Origin: a bacterium HR11
GTDB taxonomy: Bacteria > Acidobacteriota > HRBIN11
Assembly (NCBI GenBank): GCA_002898535.1
Contig: BEHN01000001.1
Coordinates: forward strand, 124,001 to 188,000
Reading direction: 5' to 3'
DNA length: 64,000 nucleotides
Position numbers and translations under genes: made by a program. The notes below the pieces were generated by a model. The model saw only the letters and a program-made list of their open reading frames with translations. It was not told the origin of the DNA and searched no databases. This document shows, piece after piece, positions 16,542 through 25,604 of this stretch. Each line of letters opens with the position of its first letter. Position 1 is the first letter of the stretch.

Positions 16542-18644
16542 ATGGAAGCATGGTTTGGACCCGAGGGTCGTCTCCGAGAGAGCTTACCGGAGTTTGAGTT
16601 TCGGCCGGGCCAGCTCCGGATGGCTCAGGCCGTCGCCCAAGGCTTGGCCGAAGGTCGACGGGTCATCGTCGAGGCGGGGACAGGTATCGGGAAAACTCTG
16701 GCCTATCTCGTCCCGGCCGTCGTTGGGTCGCACCTCATCATCGTAGCAACGGGTACGATCGCTCTTCAGGAACAGCTGGCCCGGAAGGACATCCCCTTGC
16801 TGGCGCGTTGTGGCCTGCAAGTCTCAGCCGCCGTCCTGAAAGGGCGGTCTCATTACCTGTGTCTCTGGAAGTGGAACCGTTGGCGACAGGCCCCACCCCT
16901 GATCCTGGACGCTTCTCTCGCTCGCCGGCTGGAGTCCTGGGTCCGACGGACGTCGACCGGCGACCGGGCCGAATTCGACGGCCTCCCCGAAGATCACCCC
17001 CTATGGCCCGAACTGACGGCCGATGCCCAGACTTGCATGGGGCCCCGATGTGCCTTCTTTCAAGACTGCTACCTCTATGAGGCCCGGCGGCAAGCCGAAC
17101 GGGTCCAGGTCGTGATCGTCAACCACCACCTCCTCTTGGCCGACGCCCGCGTTCGGACCTATCGGGACCGCCGCCTGCTCCCCGACATCCCCCACCTGGT
17201 CATCGACGAAGCTCACATGCTGGAAGAGACGGCCGTCTCGGCCCTGACTCTCACGCTAAGTTTTGCCGACTTTCATCGGCTTCTCCAGGAACTGGACACG
17301 TCCATCCAGGTCAGCGAACGGATGTCCGACACCTCCCTGCGCCGGTGGCAAGCCTATCAGAATCGAATCCGTACGGAGGCCCTGGCCTTGTTTGGCCGTG
17401 AAGCAAGTGGCGAACAGCGAATCGTGAATCCCGAGAATTCGCAATCCGCGATCCGCATTCCGCAATCCCCCCTACGGGTTTCCTGGTCTGAGTTTTGCCG
17501 CCAACATGCCCAGTGGAGTCGTCGCTTGACAAATCTGAAGGCGACTCTTCAGAGCTTAATGACATGGGTCCAGGGCCTGCCCCTGCCTGCGGAAGAGCGG
17601 GACCAGTTCAGCCTGTGGGCCTCGGAGTTGGCGACCCTGTGCGACGTCTTTGCAGGGGACGCCGACGACGACCTCGTCCGGTACGTCGAATCGTCGGGAT
17701 CGGCGACCCCTCGGTCGAAGGAAGCCCGGTGGACCCTGTGCGCCACGCCCCTGCAGGTCGGTTCCCTCTTGGCCGAATGGCTTTGGCCCCGCTTTCGCTC
17801 GGTCGTCCTCACGTCGGCGACCCTAACGTACCGGGGCCGCTTCGACTTCTTAGCGGAGCGTTTGGGCCTCACTTTGGAAGGGACTCCAGATCACGGGCCG
17901 ACCCAGGCAGTCCAGAGCGCCTCGTCCCGGGACGTCCAACTCGCCCCCACCGGGGTGGGTCTGGGGTCGATGGTCCATGGTCTATGGGCCCTCTCGATTC
18001 CGTCCCCCTTCCGATGGCGTCAGCAGACCCGTCTGTGGATTCCCCCGGACATGCCGGACCCCCAGGACCCGGCTTTCGTTCCCGAGCTTCAGCGGCGGGT
18101 CGAGGCCCTCGTCCGCCTGGTCGGCGGGAGCACCCTGGTCCTCTGCACAAGCCTCCAAAACATGCAGGCCGTCGCCGCCTACCTGGAGGAGCGGGTCCCC
18201 TGGACGGTCTACCAGCAAGGCCGCCTGCCCCGACGGACCCTGATGGAACGCTTTCAGGCGGACGTCTCCAGCGTGCTGGTGGCGACGGCCAGCTTCTGGC
18301 AAGGCTTCGACGTCCCGGGCGAAGCGCTCCGGTGCGTCATCATCGACAAGCTCCCCTTCGAGGTGCCCTCCGACCCGGTCGTCCAAGCCCGCATCGAGTC
18401 GATCCGCCGGGCGGGTCAGGACCCCTTCCACGCCTACCAGCTCCCCAAGGCCATCATGCTCCTCCGACAGGGCCTGGGGCGGCTCATCCGAACCCAGACG
18501 GATACCGGCATCCTGGCCCTGATGGACAGCCGCGTATGGCGCCGGCCCTATGGCCAGATCATCCGACAGGAACTCCGGCCGATTCCGATCGTTCGAGCAT
18601 GGGAGGAACTGGAGCAGTGGTGGCGAAAGGTGAACGGCGAATAG
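16542..18644 (+). CDS. dinG: DinG/XPD-family ATP-dependent DNA helicase
   Basis: A 700-aa superfamily 2 iron-sulfur helicase. Walker A is EAGTGIGKTLAYLVPA near residue 45, motif II is VIDEAH near residue 222, and the C-terminal motifs include SFWQGFDVPGEALR and RQGLGRLIRT. Four cysteines of the [4Fe-4S] domain are visible (LCLW, TCMGPRC, FQDC). DinG unwinds 5'-overhang DNA, R-loops and G-quadruplexes in repair and replication. Two in-frame low-complexity stretches are encoded by heptamer arrays: residues about 291-310 (bases 17412-17470) and residues about 473-482 (17959-17986). Both probably fall in surface loops. The ATG at 16542 directly follows another heptamer array. Confidence 0.88.
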   Translation: MEAWFGPEGRLRESLPEFEFRPGQLRMAQAVAQGLAEGRRVIVEAGTGIGKTLAYLVPAVVGSHLIIVATGTIALQEQLARKDIPLLARCGLQVSAAVLKGRSHYLCLWKWNRWRQAPPLILDASLARRLESWVRRTSTGDRAEFDGLPEDHPLWPELTADAQTCMGPRCAFFQDCYLYEARRQAERVQVVIVNHHLLLADARVRTYRDRRLLPDIPHLVIDEAHMLEETAVSALTLTLSFADFHRLLQELDTSIQVSERMSDTSLRRWQAYQNRIRTEALALFGREASGEQRIVNPENSQSAIRIPQSPLRVSWSEFCRQHAQWSRRLTNLKATLQSLMTWVQGLPLPAEERDQFSLWASELATLCDVFAGDADDDLVRYVESSGSATPRSKEARWTLCATPLQVGSLLAEWLWPRFRSVVLTSATLTYRGRFDFLAERLGLTLEGTPDHGPTQAVQSASSRDVQLAPTGVGLGSMVHGLWALSIPSPFRWRQQTRLWIPPDMPDPQDPAFVPELQRRVEALVRLVGGSTLVLCTSLQNMQAVAAYLEERVPWTVYQQGRLPRRTLMERFQADVSSVLVATASFWQGFDVPGEALRCVIIDKLPFEVPSDPVVQARIESIRRAGQDPFHAYQLPKAIMLLRQGLGRLIRTQTDTGILALMDSRVWRRPYGQIIRQELRPIPIVRAWEELEQWWRKVNGE
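17412..17470. repeat. In-frame heptamer array inside dinG
   Basis: Three GAACAGC/GAATCGT/GAATCCC units, a 3-bp GAG, then five units such as AATCCGC and ATTCCGC. The words are the reverse complement of the AATTGCG array at 61509-61543, so a spacer-type array lies inside a coding region. Confidence 0.8.
17959..17986. repeat. Second in-frame heptamer array inside dinG
   Basis: Units GTCTGGG, GTCGATG, GTCCATG, GTCTATG, the same words as the core of family P elements (for example 38947-38975). Confidence 0.75.
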
Positions 18645-20383
18645 CGGACGGCGAAGGGCGAAGGGCGAATCGTTATCCGCTACTCGCCATTCGTTATTGG
18701 CTATTTTGCTCTTGGCCCCTCGTCCTTTGCTCCTGGCTCTTTGTCCTTTGCCCTTTACCCGGTGAGGCCGCCGAAAAGGTCGCCTTCGCTCGACGGGGCG
18801 TCGTCGTCTGCGAAAACCCCCGGGCCGCCGACATCGGAGCCGACATCCTGCGCCAGGGCGGGAACGCCGTCGATGCCGCCGTCGCCGTGGGGTTCGCCTT
18901 GGCCGTCCTGTTCCCCCAGGCCGGCAACGTCGGTGGCGGTGGCTTCATGATCATCTACAGGCCGGACTCGGAAGCCTATGCCCTCGATTTCCGAGAACAA
19001 GCCCCGTCCCAGGCGACGCCCGATATGTACCTGGACCCGGCGGGCAACGTGATACCCGACTTGAGTACCCATGGATACTTAGCCGTCGCCGTTCCCGGTA
19101 CGCCCGCCGGCCTCTTTGAAGCTCATCGGCGCTTCGGCCGGCTCCCCTGGCCCCGACTCCTCCGACCGGCCATCGAGCTGGCGGCCCGGGGCTTTGAAAC
19201 GGATACGAGCCTCTACCTGGCCCTCCGCCGGGATCGGGACCGACTCCTAAAAGACCCGGAATTCGCACGCATCTTCTTCGACGGGACCGAACCCAAAGGC
19301 CGCATCGTTCAACCCGAGCTGGCCCGAACTCTGCGCACCCTCGCCGCCCAAGGTGCCCAGGGATTCTATACGGGATGGGTCGCCGAAGCTATCGAAGAGG
19401 CGATGCGCCGCCACGGGGGCCGCGTCACCCGAGAGGACTTGGCCGAATACCGTCCCCTGTGGCGAGAGCCCGTTCAGTTTTCTGTAGGCGACGCCACGGT
19501 CTTCAGCATGCCCCTCCCCTCGGCCGGCGGATGGATGCTGAAGTTCATGTTCACCGTCCTGGAAAACCTCCGGACCCCTGACGTAGGCTGGCACAGCGCC
19601 CTCCACGTGAACCTCGTCGTCGAGGCCGCCAAACAGGCCTATGCCGAGCGGGCTCACCACATGGGCGACCCCGACCGGGTCCCCTTCCCGACATTTCTGG
19701 ACACGCCGGCCTACTTTCGGGCGATGGCCCAAAAGATTCGGCCCTATCGAGTCCAACCGGCCGAGGCCGTCCGACCGACCTTAAGACCCTTGTATGAGGA
19801 ATCTCCCGAGACGACCCACTACTCGGTCTTGGACGCTCAAGGGATGGCCGTCGCCGTGACCTATACCCTCAACGACCTCTTCGGCGCCGGTGTGATCGTC
19901 CCCGGTACGGGCATCCTCCTAAATAACGAGATGGACGACTTCAGCCTCAAGCCGGGCGTCCCAAACCTCTACGGCCTGACGGGTGGGGACGCCAACGCCG
20001 TCGGACCCCGGAAGCGTATGCTCAGCTCGATGACCCCGACCGTCGTCGTCCGGGATGGTCAGGTCCTTGGCCTCTTGGGTTCACCCGGCGGGGCGACCAT
20101 CGTCACGACGGTCTACCAGGTCCTGGAAAACCTCCTCATCTTCCGGATGGAGCCTTTTCTGGCCCTGACGGCCCCCCGGTTCCACCATCAGTGGATGCCC
20201 GACGAAATCCGCTATGAACCGACGGCCTTTTCGGGCGACACCCTCCGGGTCCTACAAGGGTTGGGTTACCGACTGCAGCCCGTCCCGGCGTTGGGGCGAG
20301 TCCAGATGATCTGGCAATGGCAGGACGGCTACCTGGGGCTGTCCGACCCCCGGAGTCCCGGCAGTGCCGCCGGATGGCGTTGA
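18599..20383 (+). CDS. ggt: Gamma-glutamyltransferase
   Basis: About 594 aa, an exported gamma-glutamyltranspeptidase that cleaves glutathione and other gamma-glutamyl compounds. It is made as a precursor that self-cleaves before a Thr; the site is visible as SPETTHYSVLDAQG near residue 400, with further family motifs NVGGGGFMIIY, LLNNEMDDF and RKRMLSSMTPT. A hydrophobic export signal lies at about residues 27-53 (LLAIRYWLFCSWPLVLCSWL). This signal and the preceding charged stretch are encoded entirely by an 18-unit heptamer array (18632-18758). Possible starts are ATG 18599 (used here; overlaps dinG by 46 bp) or GTG 18617 or 18620. The overlap suggests coupling to dinG. Confidence 0.85.
   Translation: MGGTGAVVAKGERRIADGEGRRANRYPLLAIRYWLFCSWPLVLCSWLFVLCPLPGEAAEKVAFARRGVVVCENPRAADIGADILRQGGNAVDAAVAVGFALAVLFPQAGNVGGGGFMIIYRPDSEAYALDFREQAPSQATPDMYLDPAGNVIPDLSTHGYLAVAVPGTPAGLFEAHRRFGRLPWPRLLRPAIELAARGFETDTSLYLALRRDRDRLLKDPEFARIFFDGTEPKGRIVQPELARTLRTLAAQGAQGFYTGWVAEAIEEAMRRHGGRVTREDLAEYRPLWREPVQFSVGDATVFSMPLPSAGGWMLKFMFTVLENLRTPDVGWHSALHVNLVVEAAKQAYAERAHHMGDPDRVPFPTFLDTPAYFRAMAQKIRPYRVQPAEAVRPTLRPLYEESPETTHYSVLDAQGMAVAVTYTLNDLFGAGVIVPGTGILLNNEMDDFSLKPGVPNLYGLTGGDANAVGPRKRMLSSMTPTVVVRDGQVLGLLGSPGGATIVTTVYQVLENLLIFRMEPFLALTAPRFHHQWMPDEIRYEPTAFSGDTLRVLQGLGYRLQPVPALGRVQMIWQWQDGYLGLSDPRSPGSAAGWR
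18632..18758. repeat. 18-unit heptamer array encoding the ggt N-terminus
   Basis: Seventeen 7-bp units and one 8-bp unit run without a break. The first half uses words like GAAGGGC and GAATCGT, the middle TATCCGC and CATTCGT, the last third CCTTTGC and TCCTGGC. It spans the dinG stop and the ggt export signal, and the word drifts progressively from purine-rich to pyrimidine-rich. Confidence 0.9.
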
Positions 20384-20516
20384 AAATCAAGGGGATTCGG
20401 GATATGTAAATGAAACGTGAAAAATGGAAAATCCGACGATTTTGTGAGAGCCGTGCCGGGTCCTGGGTCTTGGTCGGTTCATAACCCCACATCGGACACC
20501 CGAGCCCGACACCGAA

Positions 20517-21326
20517 CTACGTCGCCTCCCCGGGCCAGACGACGTCCAGCGGCACGCCCGGCAGGTGCCGGGCCAGATAGTCGGCCACTTGCGCCATCTC
20601 GGACCGGGACAGGGACCGGACGCCGTCATAGGCCGGAAAGCGGTCGACCGTGTAGAGCTGAACGCTCTTCGGGCGGAGGGCGTGCCGGCGGACCCAGTCG
20701 ACCCACTCGGCCAGGGCGGCCGGAGTGATATTCTCGCCCCGCCCCCGAACGACCATGACCTGAAGGTGGTAGTCCCGGAGTTTTCGGAGGCCCTCCAGCA
20801 GGGCGTCCCACCGAAAGCCAAAGAGGGGCTTATCGACCTCGGTGAACCAGGGGCCGACCCCATCCAGCTTGACCGCCCGCTCGTCCAAGCGGTTGAGGGC
20901 TTGCGCGACCCCATCGACGTGAATCCGGGCCCCGTTGGTCAGGACCCACGTGCGGGCCGTCGGGAAGTAACGGTCCCGAGCGGCCAGGACCCGTTCGACG
21001 AGGTCCGGCGTCTGGGGGTGGAGAGTCGGTTCGCCGTTGCCGGAAATCGTGATGACGTCGATGGGGACCCCGGCCGAGGCGAGGCGGGCGAAGGCGGCTT
21101 CGACCTCACGGGTAAACGCCGCCGGGTCTACAAAATCTTCCCGCCGGGGAAGCCGGTCCGTCGGGCCCAACTGGCAGTAGACGCAGTCGAAGTTACAGAC
21201 CTTCGTCATCGAGGCAAACCAGTTGATGCCCAGCGACCAGCCCAGACGCCGGGACCGGACGGGCCCGTATACGTAGCCGTCGACCAGGTCATGACCGGGT
21301 TTCTTAGGAAGAACCGGCAAGGCCAT
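20517..21326 (-). CDS. Radical SAM protein (COG0731-like)
   Basis: A 269-aa compact radical SAM protein. The N-terminal segment GPVRSRRLGWSLGINWF leads into the cluster motif KVCNFDCVYCQLG (CxxxCxxC near residue 47), then ITISGNGEPTLHP and WVLTNGARI, typical of the group related to MoaA and Fe-S oxidoreductases of COG0731. It has no B12 domain, unlike the four enzymes at 5694-14933. Start at ATG 21326; an in-frame extension to 21350 is less likely. A family P palindrome lies 57 bp upstream of the start. The reaction is unknown; it could activate another enzyme or modify a tRNA or peptide. Confidence 0.8.
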   Translation of the reverse strand: MALPVLPKKPGHDLVDGYVYGPVRSRRLGWSLGINWFASMTKVCNFDCVYCQLGPTDRLPRREDFVDPAAFTREVEAAFARLASAGVPIDVITISGNGEPTLHPQTPDLVERVLAARDRYFPTARTWVLTNGARIHVDGVAQALNRLDERAVKLDGVGPWFTEVDKPLFGFRWDALLEGLRKLRDYHLQVMVVRGRGENITPAALAEWVDWVRRHALRPKSVQLYTVDRFPAYDGVRSLSRSEMAQVADYLARHLPGVPLDVVWPGEAT

Positions 21327-21382
21327 GCTACTCTCTATAAGCCATCTCATAAAAGGTGTAAAAGGTGCCTGGAAGCGTTCGC

Positions 21383-21504
21383 ATCAATCCGACCATCGAC
21401 CACGGACCATAGACCGGCTTGGGCCCAGGGGATCTAGGGTCCATGGTCTGGGGTCGGATATCGAGGGTCCGGTCCCGGTCCCGTCGGATTGATGAGACTG
21501 GTTC
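21383..21504. repeat. Family P palindromic element, copy 1 (left arm truncated)
   Basis: The right arm is complete (GGTCCGGTCCCGGTCCCG, then GATGAGACTGGTT). The left arm keeps only the ATCAATCCGA end and the heptamer core. The centre reads GGCTTGGGCCCAGGGG. It lies upstream of the radical SAM gene start at 21326 and abuts a degenerate T element on its other side. Confidence 0.65.
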
Positions 21505-21604
21505 TTCGTCACTTCATCACTCCGTCCCTTTGAAAAATCGTGCCCGCCGGGCGATGGAAAAGGCCGTCCCGACGCCACTCTCACGAACTGCCGACCTGCC
21601 GAAC
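21505..21604. mobile_element. Degenerate family T end abutting the ispA stop codon
   Basis: On the minus strand the ispA TAG is followed by a TTCGGCAGGTCGGCAG octamer-type stretch in place of the normal end, then the conserved block GTTCGTGAGAGTGGCGTCGG and a TTTTTCAAAGGGACGG segment. Only one end is recognisable; the other side is joined to family P copy 1. Confidence 0.5.
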
Positions 21605-22491
21605 TACGCCTGCCGCTCCGTGATAAGATAGGCCAGGGCCGTCAAGAGGCCACGCGCGTCCCATGGCCGAATGGCCTCGATGGCCCGGTCTCGGAACGCC
21701 CGGGCGTCCGCCCAGGCCCGTTCGAGACCGACGGCTCGGGGATAGGTCGCTTTCGAGGCTTGCACGTCCTTGCCGGGCGTTTTCCCCAAACGCTCCGGCG
21801 GGGTCGTGAGGTCCAGGATATCGTCGACGATCTGAAAGGCGACCCCGACGGCCTCTCCGTATGTCCGTAGGGCCTCCATCATGGCCGACGGGGCTTCCGC
21901 CATGAGACCCCCGATTTCGACGGCGGCCGTGATCAGGGCGGCCGTCTTTCGGCGGTGAATACTTAAGACGTGCTCGACCGAAGGCGTCGGCGCCACGGTG
22001 TACATGTCCATCCACTGACCGGCGACCATCCCGCGCGGACCGGCATAGCGAGCCAGTAAACGAACGACTTCGATGCCAATCGCCGGATGGGCCCGAAGAA
22101 ACGGACATGCCCCTAAAAGCTCGAAGGCCAGCGTGAGAAGTCCATCCCCGGCCAGGATGGCCGTCCCCTCGCCAAACTGGACGTGACATGTCGGTCGACC
22201 CCGCCGGAGAGTATCGTTGTCCATCGCCGGCAGGTCATCATGGATTAAGGAATACGTATGGATACACTCGATGGCACAAGCCGCATACCGGAAACGTTCG
22301 GGCTCGACGCCCAGGGTCTCACCGACCGCCAAGAGGAGGACCGGCCGGATGCGCTTGGCCGGGGCCAGGAGGGAGTAGCGCATGGCCTCCCAGAGGCCGG
22401 CGGCCGGTTCGGGGCCGGCAGGTCGGACCAACTCGTCTAACCAGAGGTCTACGAGGGCCGCTCGATCCTGGAGGTAGTCTCGACCGTCCAT
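21604..22491 (-). CDS. ispA: Polyprenyl diphosphate synthase (farnesyl/geranylgeranyl type)
   Basis: A 295-aa trans-isoprenyl diphosphate synthase that condenses IPP with allylic diphosphates to make C15 or C20 chains. The first Asp-rich motif is HDDLPAMDNDTLRRGRPT near residue 85 and the second is FQIVDDILDLT near residue 225. The two-residue insertion inside the first motif (DDLPAMD) places it with bacterial short-chain FPP/GGPP synthases of the IspA group. Length is normal. Product length cannot be set from sequence by eye. It lies between a T-type remnant at its stop codon and an AT-rich island upstream of its start. No dxs or xseB gene is adjacent, unlike the common enterobacterial order. 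Confidence 0.88.
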   Translation of the reverse strand: MDGRDYLQDRAALVDLWLDELVRPAGPEPAAGLWEAMRYSLLAPAKRIRPVLLLAVGETLGVEPERFRYAACAIECIHTYSLIHDDLPAMDNDTLRRGRPTCHVQFGEGTAILAGDGLLTLAFELLGACPFLRAHPAIGIEVVRLLARYAGPRGMVAGQWMDMYTVAPTPSVEHVLSIHRRKTAALITAAVEIGGLMAEAPSAMMEALRTYGEAVGVAFQIVDDILDLTTPPERLGKTPGKDVQASKATYPRAVGLERAWADARAFRDRAIEAIRPWDARGLLTALAYLITERQA

Positions 22492-22529
22492 GGGTCCCCC
22501 ATCCAGACGGGCTCTAAGGACTTCCAGAT

Positions 22530-22860
22530 TCCAAATGTATTCAGTTTCTTATAAACAGAAAATTAATCCTGCTCCAGATCGGGCAGTTATTACTCCCTTT
22601 TCTACGTATACTCATATGACTATTATATCATAGCAAAGCAAGAGGGTCCTTTGTAACTCACAGTTCTATCAGAGCTTTGCTTAAAACGGAAAGTGGCGAC
22701 CAATTACGTAATTTCTGGATCTTTTGGCTTAAATGATAGTCATTTTTTCAATGTGGTTACGCCTTTCAGAGACTTTGGAGCACCGCAGACTCTCTGTTGC
22801 AAAAGCCATAGATCATCTCTTTATGTAGAAATTAATTATGTAAAATTGCTACCTCATACG
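22530..22860. other. AT-rich island between ispA and uvrA
   Basis: About 330 bp of strikingly AT-rich DNA in an otherwise GC-rich window, with runs such as GGCTTAAATGATAGTCATTT and TAGAAATTAATTATGTAAAA. No convincing gene: a 63-codon open frame at 22693-22884 has no recognisable motif. The uvrA 3' end (last dozen codons) runs into the island. It may be foreign DNA or a regulatory, easily melted region. The ispA promoter is probably inside it. Confidence 0.7.
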
Positions 22861-25571
22861 TGCCTAGCTCCGGTTTCCATGTGATTATCCATTCCATGCT
22901 TTCCGCCGTCCGCCTGCAAGACGGACTTCAAGATTTGACCCGTCGCACTGGCCGCACAGGCCGCCACGACCGGGGGCGGGCCGCAAGCTACGACCCGGCC
23001 GCCCCACCGTCCCCCGCCCGGCCCCAGGTCGAGGACGTAGTCGGCGTTCCGGATGACGTCCGGATGGTGCTCGATGACAACGACCGTATGGCCCTGTTCG
23101 ACCAGCCGGTTTAGGACCTGAAGCAGGTACCGGATGTCTTCGGCATGGAGGCCCGTCGTCGGTTCGTCCAACAGGTAGAGAATCCCGCCCCGGGCGCTTC
23201 GAGTCAGTTCCCGAGCCAGTTTCAGGCGTTGGGATTCGCCGCCGGACAAGGTATGGCTGGGCTGACCCAGGCGGAGGTACCCCAAAGCCAGGTCCGACAG
23301 GACCTGGAGCTTTCGTGTGATGCTGGGAAAGGCCTGGAAAAACTGCAAAGCCTCGTCCACCGTCATCTTGAGGATATCGGCGATCGAGCGGCCCTGCCAG
23401 GTCACCTTCAGAGTATCGGCGTTGTAGCGGTCGCCCCCGCAGTCTTCGCAGAGGACGTAAGCGTCCGGCATGAAGTGGAGGCGGACCCGACGGTAGCCCA
23501 TGCCCTCGCAGTAGTGGCATCGCCCTTCCGGCCGGTTGAAGCTAAAACGGCCGGGGCTGTAGCCCCATACCCGGGCCGTCGGCTGGGAGGCGAAAAATTT
23601 GCGGATATCGTCGAAAACGCCGATGTATGTGGCCGGTGTCGAGCGGGGCGTCCGGCCGACGGGACTCTGGTCGACGACGACGGCCTGTCGAATGAATTCG
23701 AGGCCCTCGATGGCGTCGCAGTATAGGGGCGTGGCTCGTCCCCGGCTTTGGTGGTAACGGGTGATCTCCTCGTAGATCACGTCGAAGACCAAGGTCGATT
23801 TCCCAGAACCGGACACCCCGGTGACGGCCGTCAGACGGCCCAGAGGGATCTGGACGTCGATGCCGGCCAGGTTATGACGGCGGACGTTCCGGAGCCGAAG
23901 CCACGGGACACGGTCCAAGGGGAGAAGCGGGCGCTGGGGGATCCGACGGTCCCCCCGAAGATAGGCCGCCGTGACGGACGTCGGATGCCGCAGGAATCGG
24001 TCGAGCGGTTCGGCGGCGATCAGGTAACCGCCCTGTTCACCGGCGCCGGGACCCAGGTCGACGACGAAGTCGGCGGCCCGGATCGTCGCTTCGTCATGCT
24101 CCACGACGATGACCGTGTTGCCCATGTCCCGTAGGCGGTGGAGGATACGGATCAAGCGGGCCGTGTCCCTCGGGTGCAGGCCGACCGTCGGTTCGTCCAG
24201 CACGTAGAGGACGCCCCGGAGGCCACTGCCTAACTGGGCGGCCAGTCGGACCCGTTGCATCTCGCCGGTCGACAGCGTATGGGTCGGGCGGTCCAGAGTC
24301 AGGTACTCGACGCCGACGTCGATGAGATACTCGAGGCGGTGGAAGATGCTGGGGAGGATACGCTCGGCGATCAGCCGGTCCGTGCCCTCCCAGGAGAGGT
24401 CGGCCAGGAAGGCCCGCAAGTCGCCCAATTCCATGCGGCTGAGGTCGGCGATGTTCCGGCCGTGAATTCGGACCTGCCGGGCTTCCGGCCGGAGACGGGT
24501 CCCCTCGCAGGCCGGACACGGGACGGTCCGGTCCTCACCGCCGAAGGACGCCTCTTCTGTATTCCAGGTGGCCCATGCTTCCCATGGGTCGTCGGCGTCC
24601 ATCTCTTCGACGCGGCGGGGCTGGCGTTCCCATCGGCGGGCGACCGCCGGAGTGACGAGGCCGACTCCCTGACAGGCCATGCAAGCCCCCTTAGGACTGC
24701 TGAAGGCAAAGAGCCAGGGTTCGACGTCCGGGAACTGAAAGTCGCACTGGGGGCATCGATGGTGGGTCGAAAACAGGATTTCTTCATCGTTTTCCCAATG
24801 GACGACCCGGGCGAATCCCCGAGTCATCTCGATGGCCGTCTCAAGGGCCGTCTCCAGACGGGCCCGATGTTCGGGTTTGGCGATCAGGCGGTCCATCACG
24901 ATGTCGATGGTGTGGTGGCGGGTCCGGGCCAGTGGGGGGACGTCTTCGAGGCGGTACCATCGGCCGTCGATGCGGGCCCACGTATAGCCCCGCTTTTGGG
25001 CCTGTTCGAGTTCTTTCCGATGAAAGCCCTTTCGACCCCGGACGATGGGGGCCGTGATGGCGATGGGCTCGCCCGTCCAGCGGGCCAGGACCGTCCGGAC
25101 CATCTGGTCGATCGTCTGGGGCTGGAGGGGCCGATCACAGGTCGGGCAGAAGGGGGTGCCCACCCGGGCGAACAGCAAGCGCAGGTAGTCATAGACCTCC
25201 GTGACGGTACCGACCGTCGAACGGGGGTGCGGTGGCGTCTTCTTTTGTTCGATGGCGACAGCCGGCTGAAGGCCGACGATGCGTTCGACATCGGGCTTGT
25301 CCATCTGGCGGATAAACTGGCGGGCATACGTCGACAGGGTCTCCAGGTACCGGCGTTGGCCTTCGGCATAGATCGTCTCGAACGCCAGGGAGGACTTGCC
25401 GGAACCGCTGGGACCCGTGACGACGATGAGCCGGTACTTGGGCAGGCAGAGGTCCAGATTCTTCAGGTTGTGATGGCGGACGCCTTGCAGGGTAATGAAG
25501 CGTTCGGTCGAGACGGTCAGGGTCGTGACTTCCGAAAAGACTGTTGAGACGCTGGCCATCATCCCTTTCAC
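22854..25571 (-). CDS. uvrA: Excinuclease ABC subunit A
   Basis: A 905-aa UvrA, the damage-recognition ATPase of nucleotide excision repair, which acts with UvrB and UvrC. Two ABC modules are present. Module 1 has Walker [15 protein letters not shown] near residue 54, signature [12 protein letters not shown] and Walker [15 protein letters not shown]. Module 2 has [26 protein letters not shown] and [15 protein letters not shown]. Zinc-binding Cys pairs are CPQC with CMAC, and CHYC with CEDCGG. The UvrB-binding region ([15 protein letters not shown]) is retained, so this is UvrA rather than UvrA2. The first signature has Thr for the usual Gly. The start is uncertain: GTG 25571, ATG 25562 or ATG 25559. 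The last codons lie in the AT-rich island. Confidence 0.93.
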   Translation of the reverse strand: MKGMMASVSTVFSEVTTLTVSTERFITLQGVRHHNLKNLDLCLPKYRLIVVTGPSGSGKSSLAFETIYAEGQRRYLETLSTYARQFIRQMDKPDVERIVGLQPAVAIEQKKTPPHPRSTVGTVTEVYDYLRLLFARVGTPFCPTCDRPLQPQTIDQMVRTVLARWTGEPIAITAPIVRGRKGFHRKELEQAQKRGYTWARIDGRWYRLEDVPPLARTRHHTIDIVMDRLIAKPEHRARLETALETAIEMTRGFARVVHWENDEEILFSTHHRCPQCDFQFPDVEPWLFAFSSPKGACMACQGVGLVTPAVARRWERQPRRVEEMDADDPWEAWATWNTEEASFGGEDRTVPCPACEGTRLRPEARQVRIHGRNIADLSRMELGDLRAFLADLSWEGTDRLIAERILPSIFHRLEYLIDVGVEYLTLDRPTHTLSTGEMQRVRLAAQLGSGLRGVLYVLDEPTVGLHPRDTARLIRILHRLRDMGNTVIVVEHDEATIRAADFVVDLGPGAGEQGGYLIAAEPLDRFLRHPTSVTAAYLRGDRRIPQRPLLPLDRVPWLRLRNVRRHNLAGIDVQIPLGRLTAVTGVSGSGKSTLVFDVIYEEITRYHQSRGRATPLYCDAIEGLEFIRQAVVVDQSPVGRTPRSTPATYIGVFDDIRKFFASQPTARVWGYSPGRFSFNRPEGRCHYCEGMGYRRVRLHFMPDAYVLCEDCGGDRYNADTLKVTWQGRSIADILKMTVDEALQFFQAFPSITRKLQVLSDLALGYLRLGQPSHTLSGGESQRLKLARELTRSARGGILYLLDEPTTGLHAEDIRYLLQVLNRLVEQGHTVVVIEHHPDVIRNADYVLDLGPGGGRWGGRVVACGPPPVVAACAASATGQILKSVLQADGGKHGMDNHMETGARHV

Positions 25572-25604
25572 GATGTCCGAGTTTGGGCAGGGACGGGGGG
25601 ATCA

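Noticed and set aside
22693-22884. 63-codon open frame in the AT-rich island
   Set aside because: No ribosome site, motif or similarity that I recognise; AT-rich DNA gives such frames by chance.
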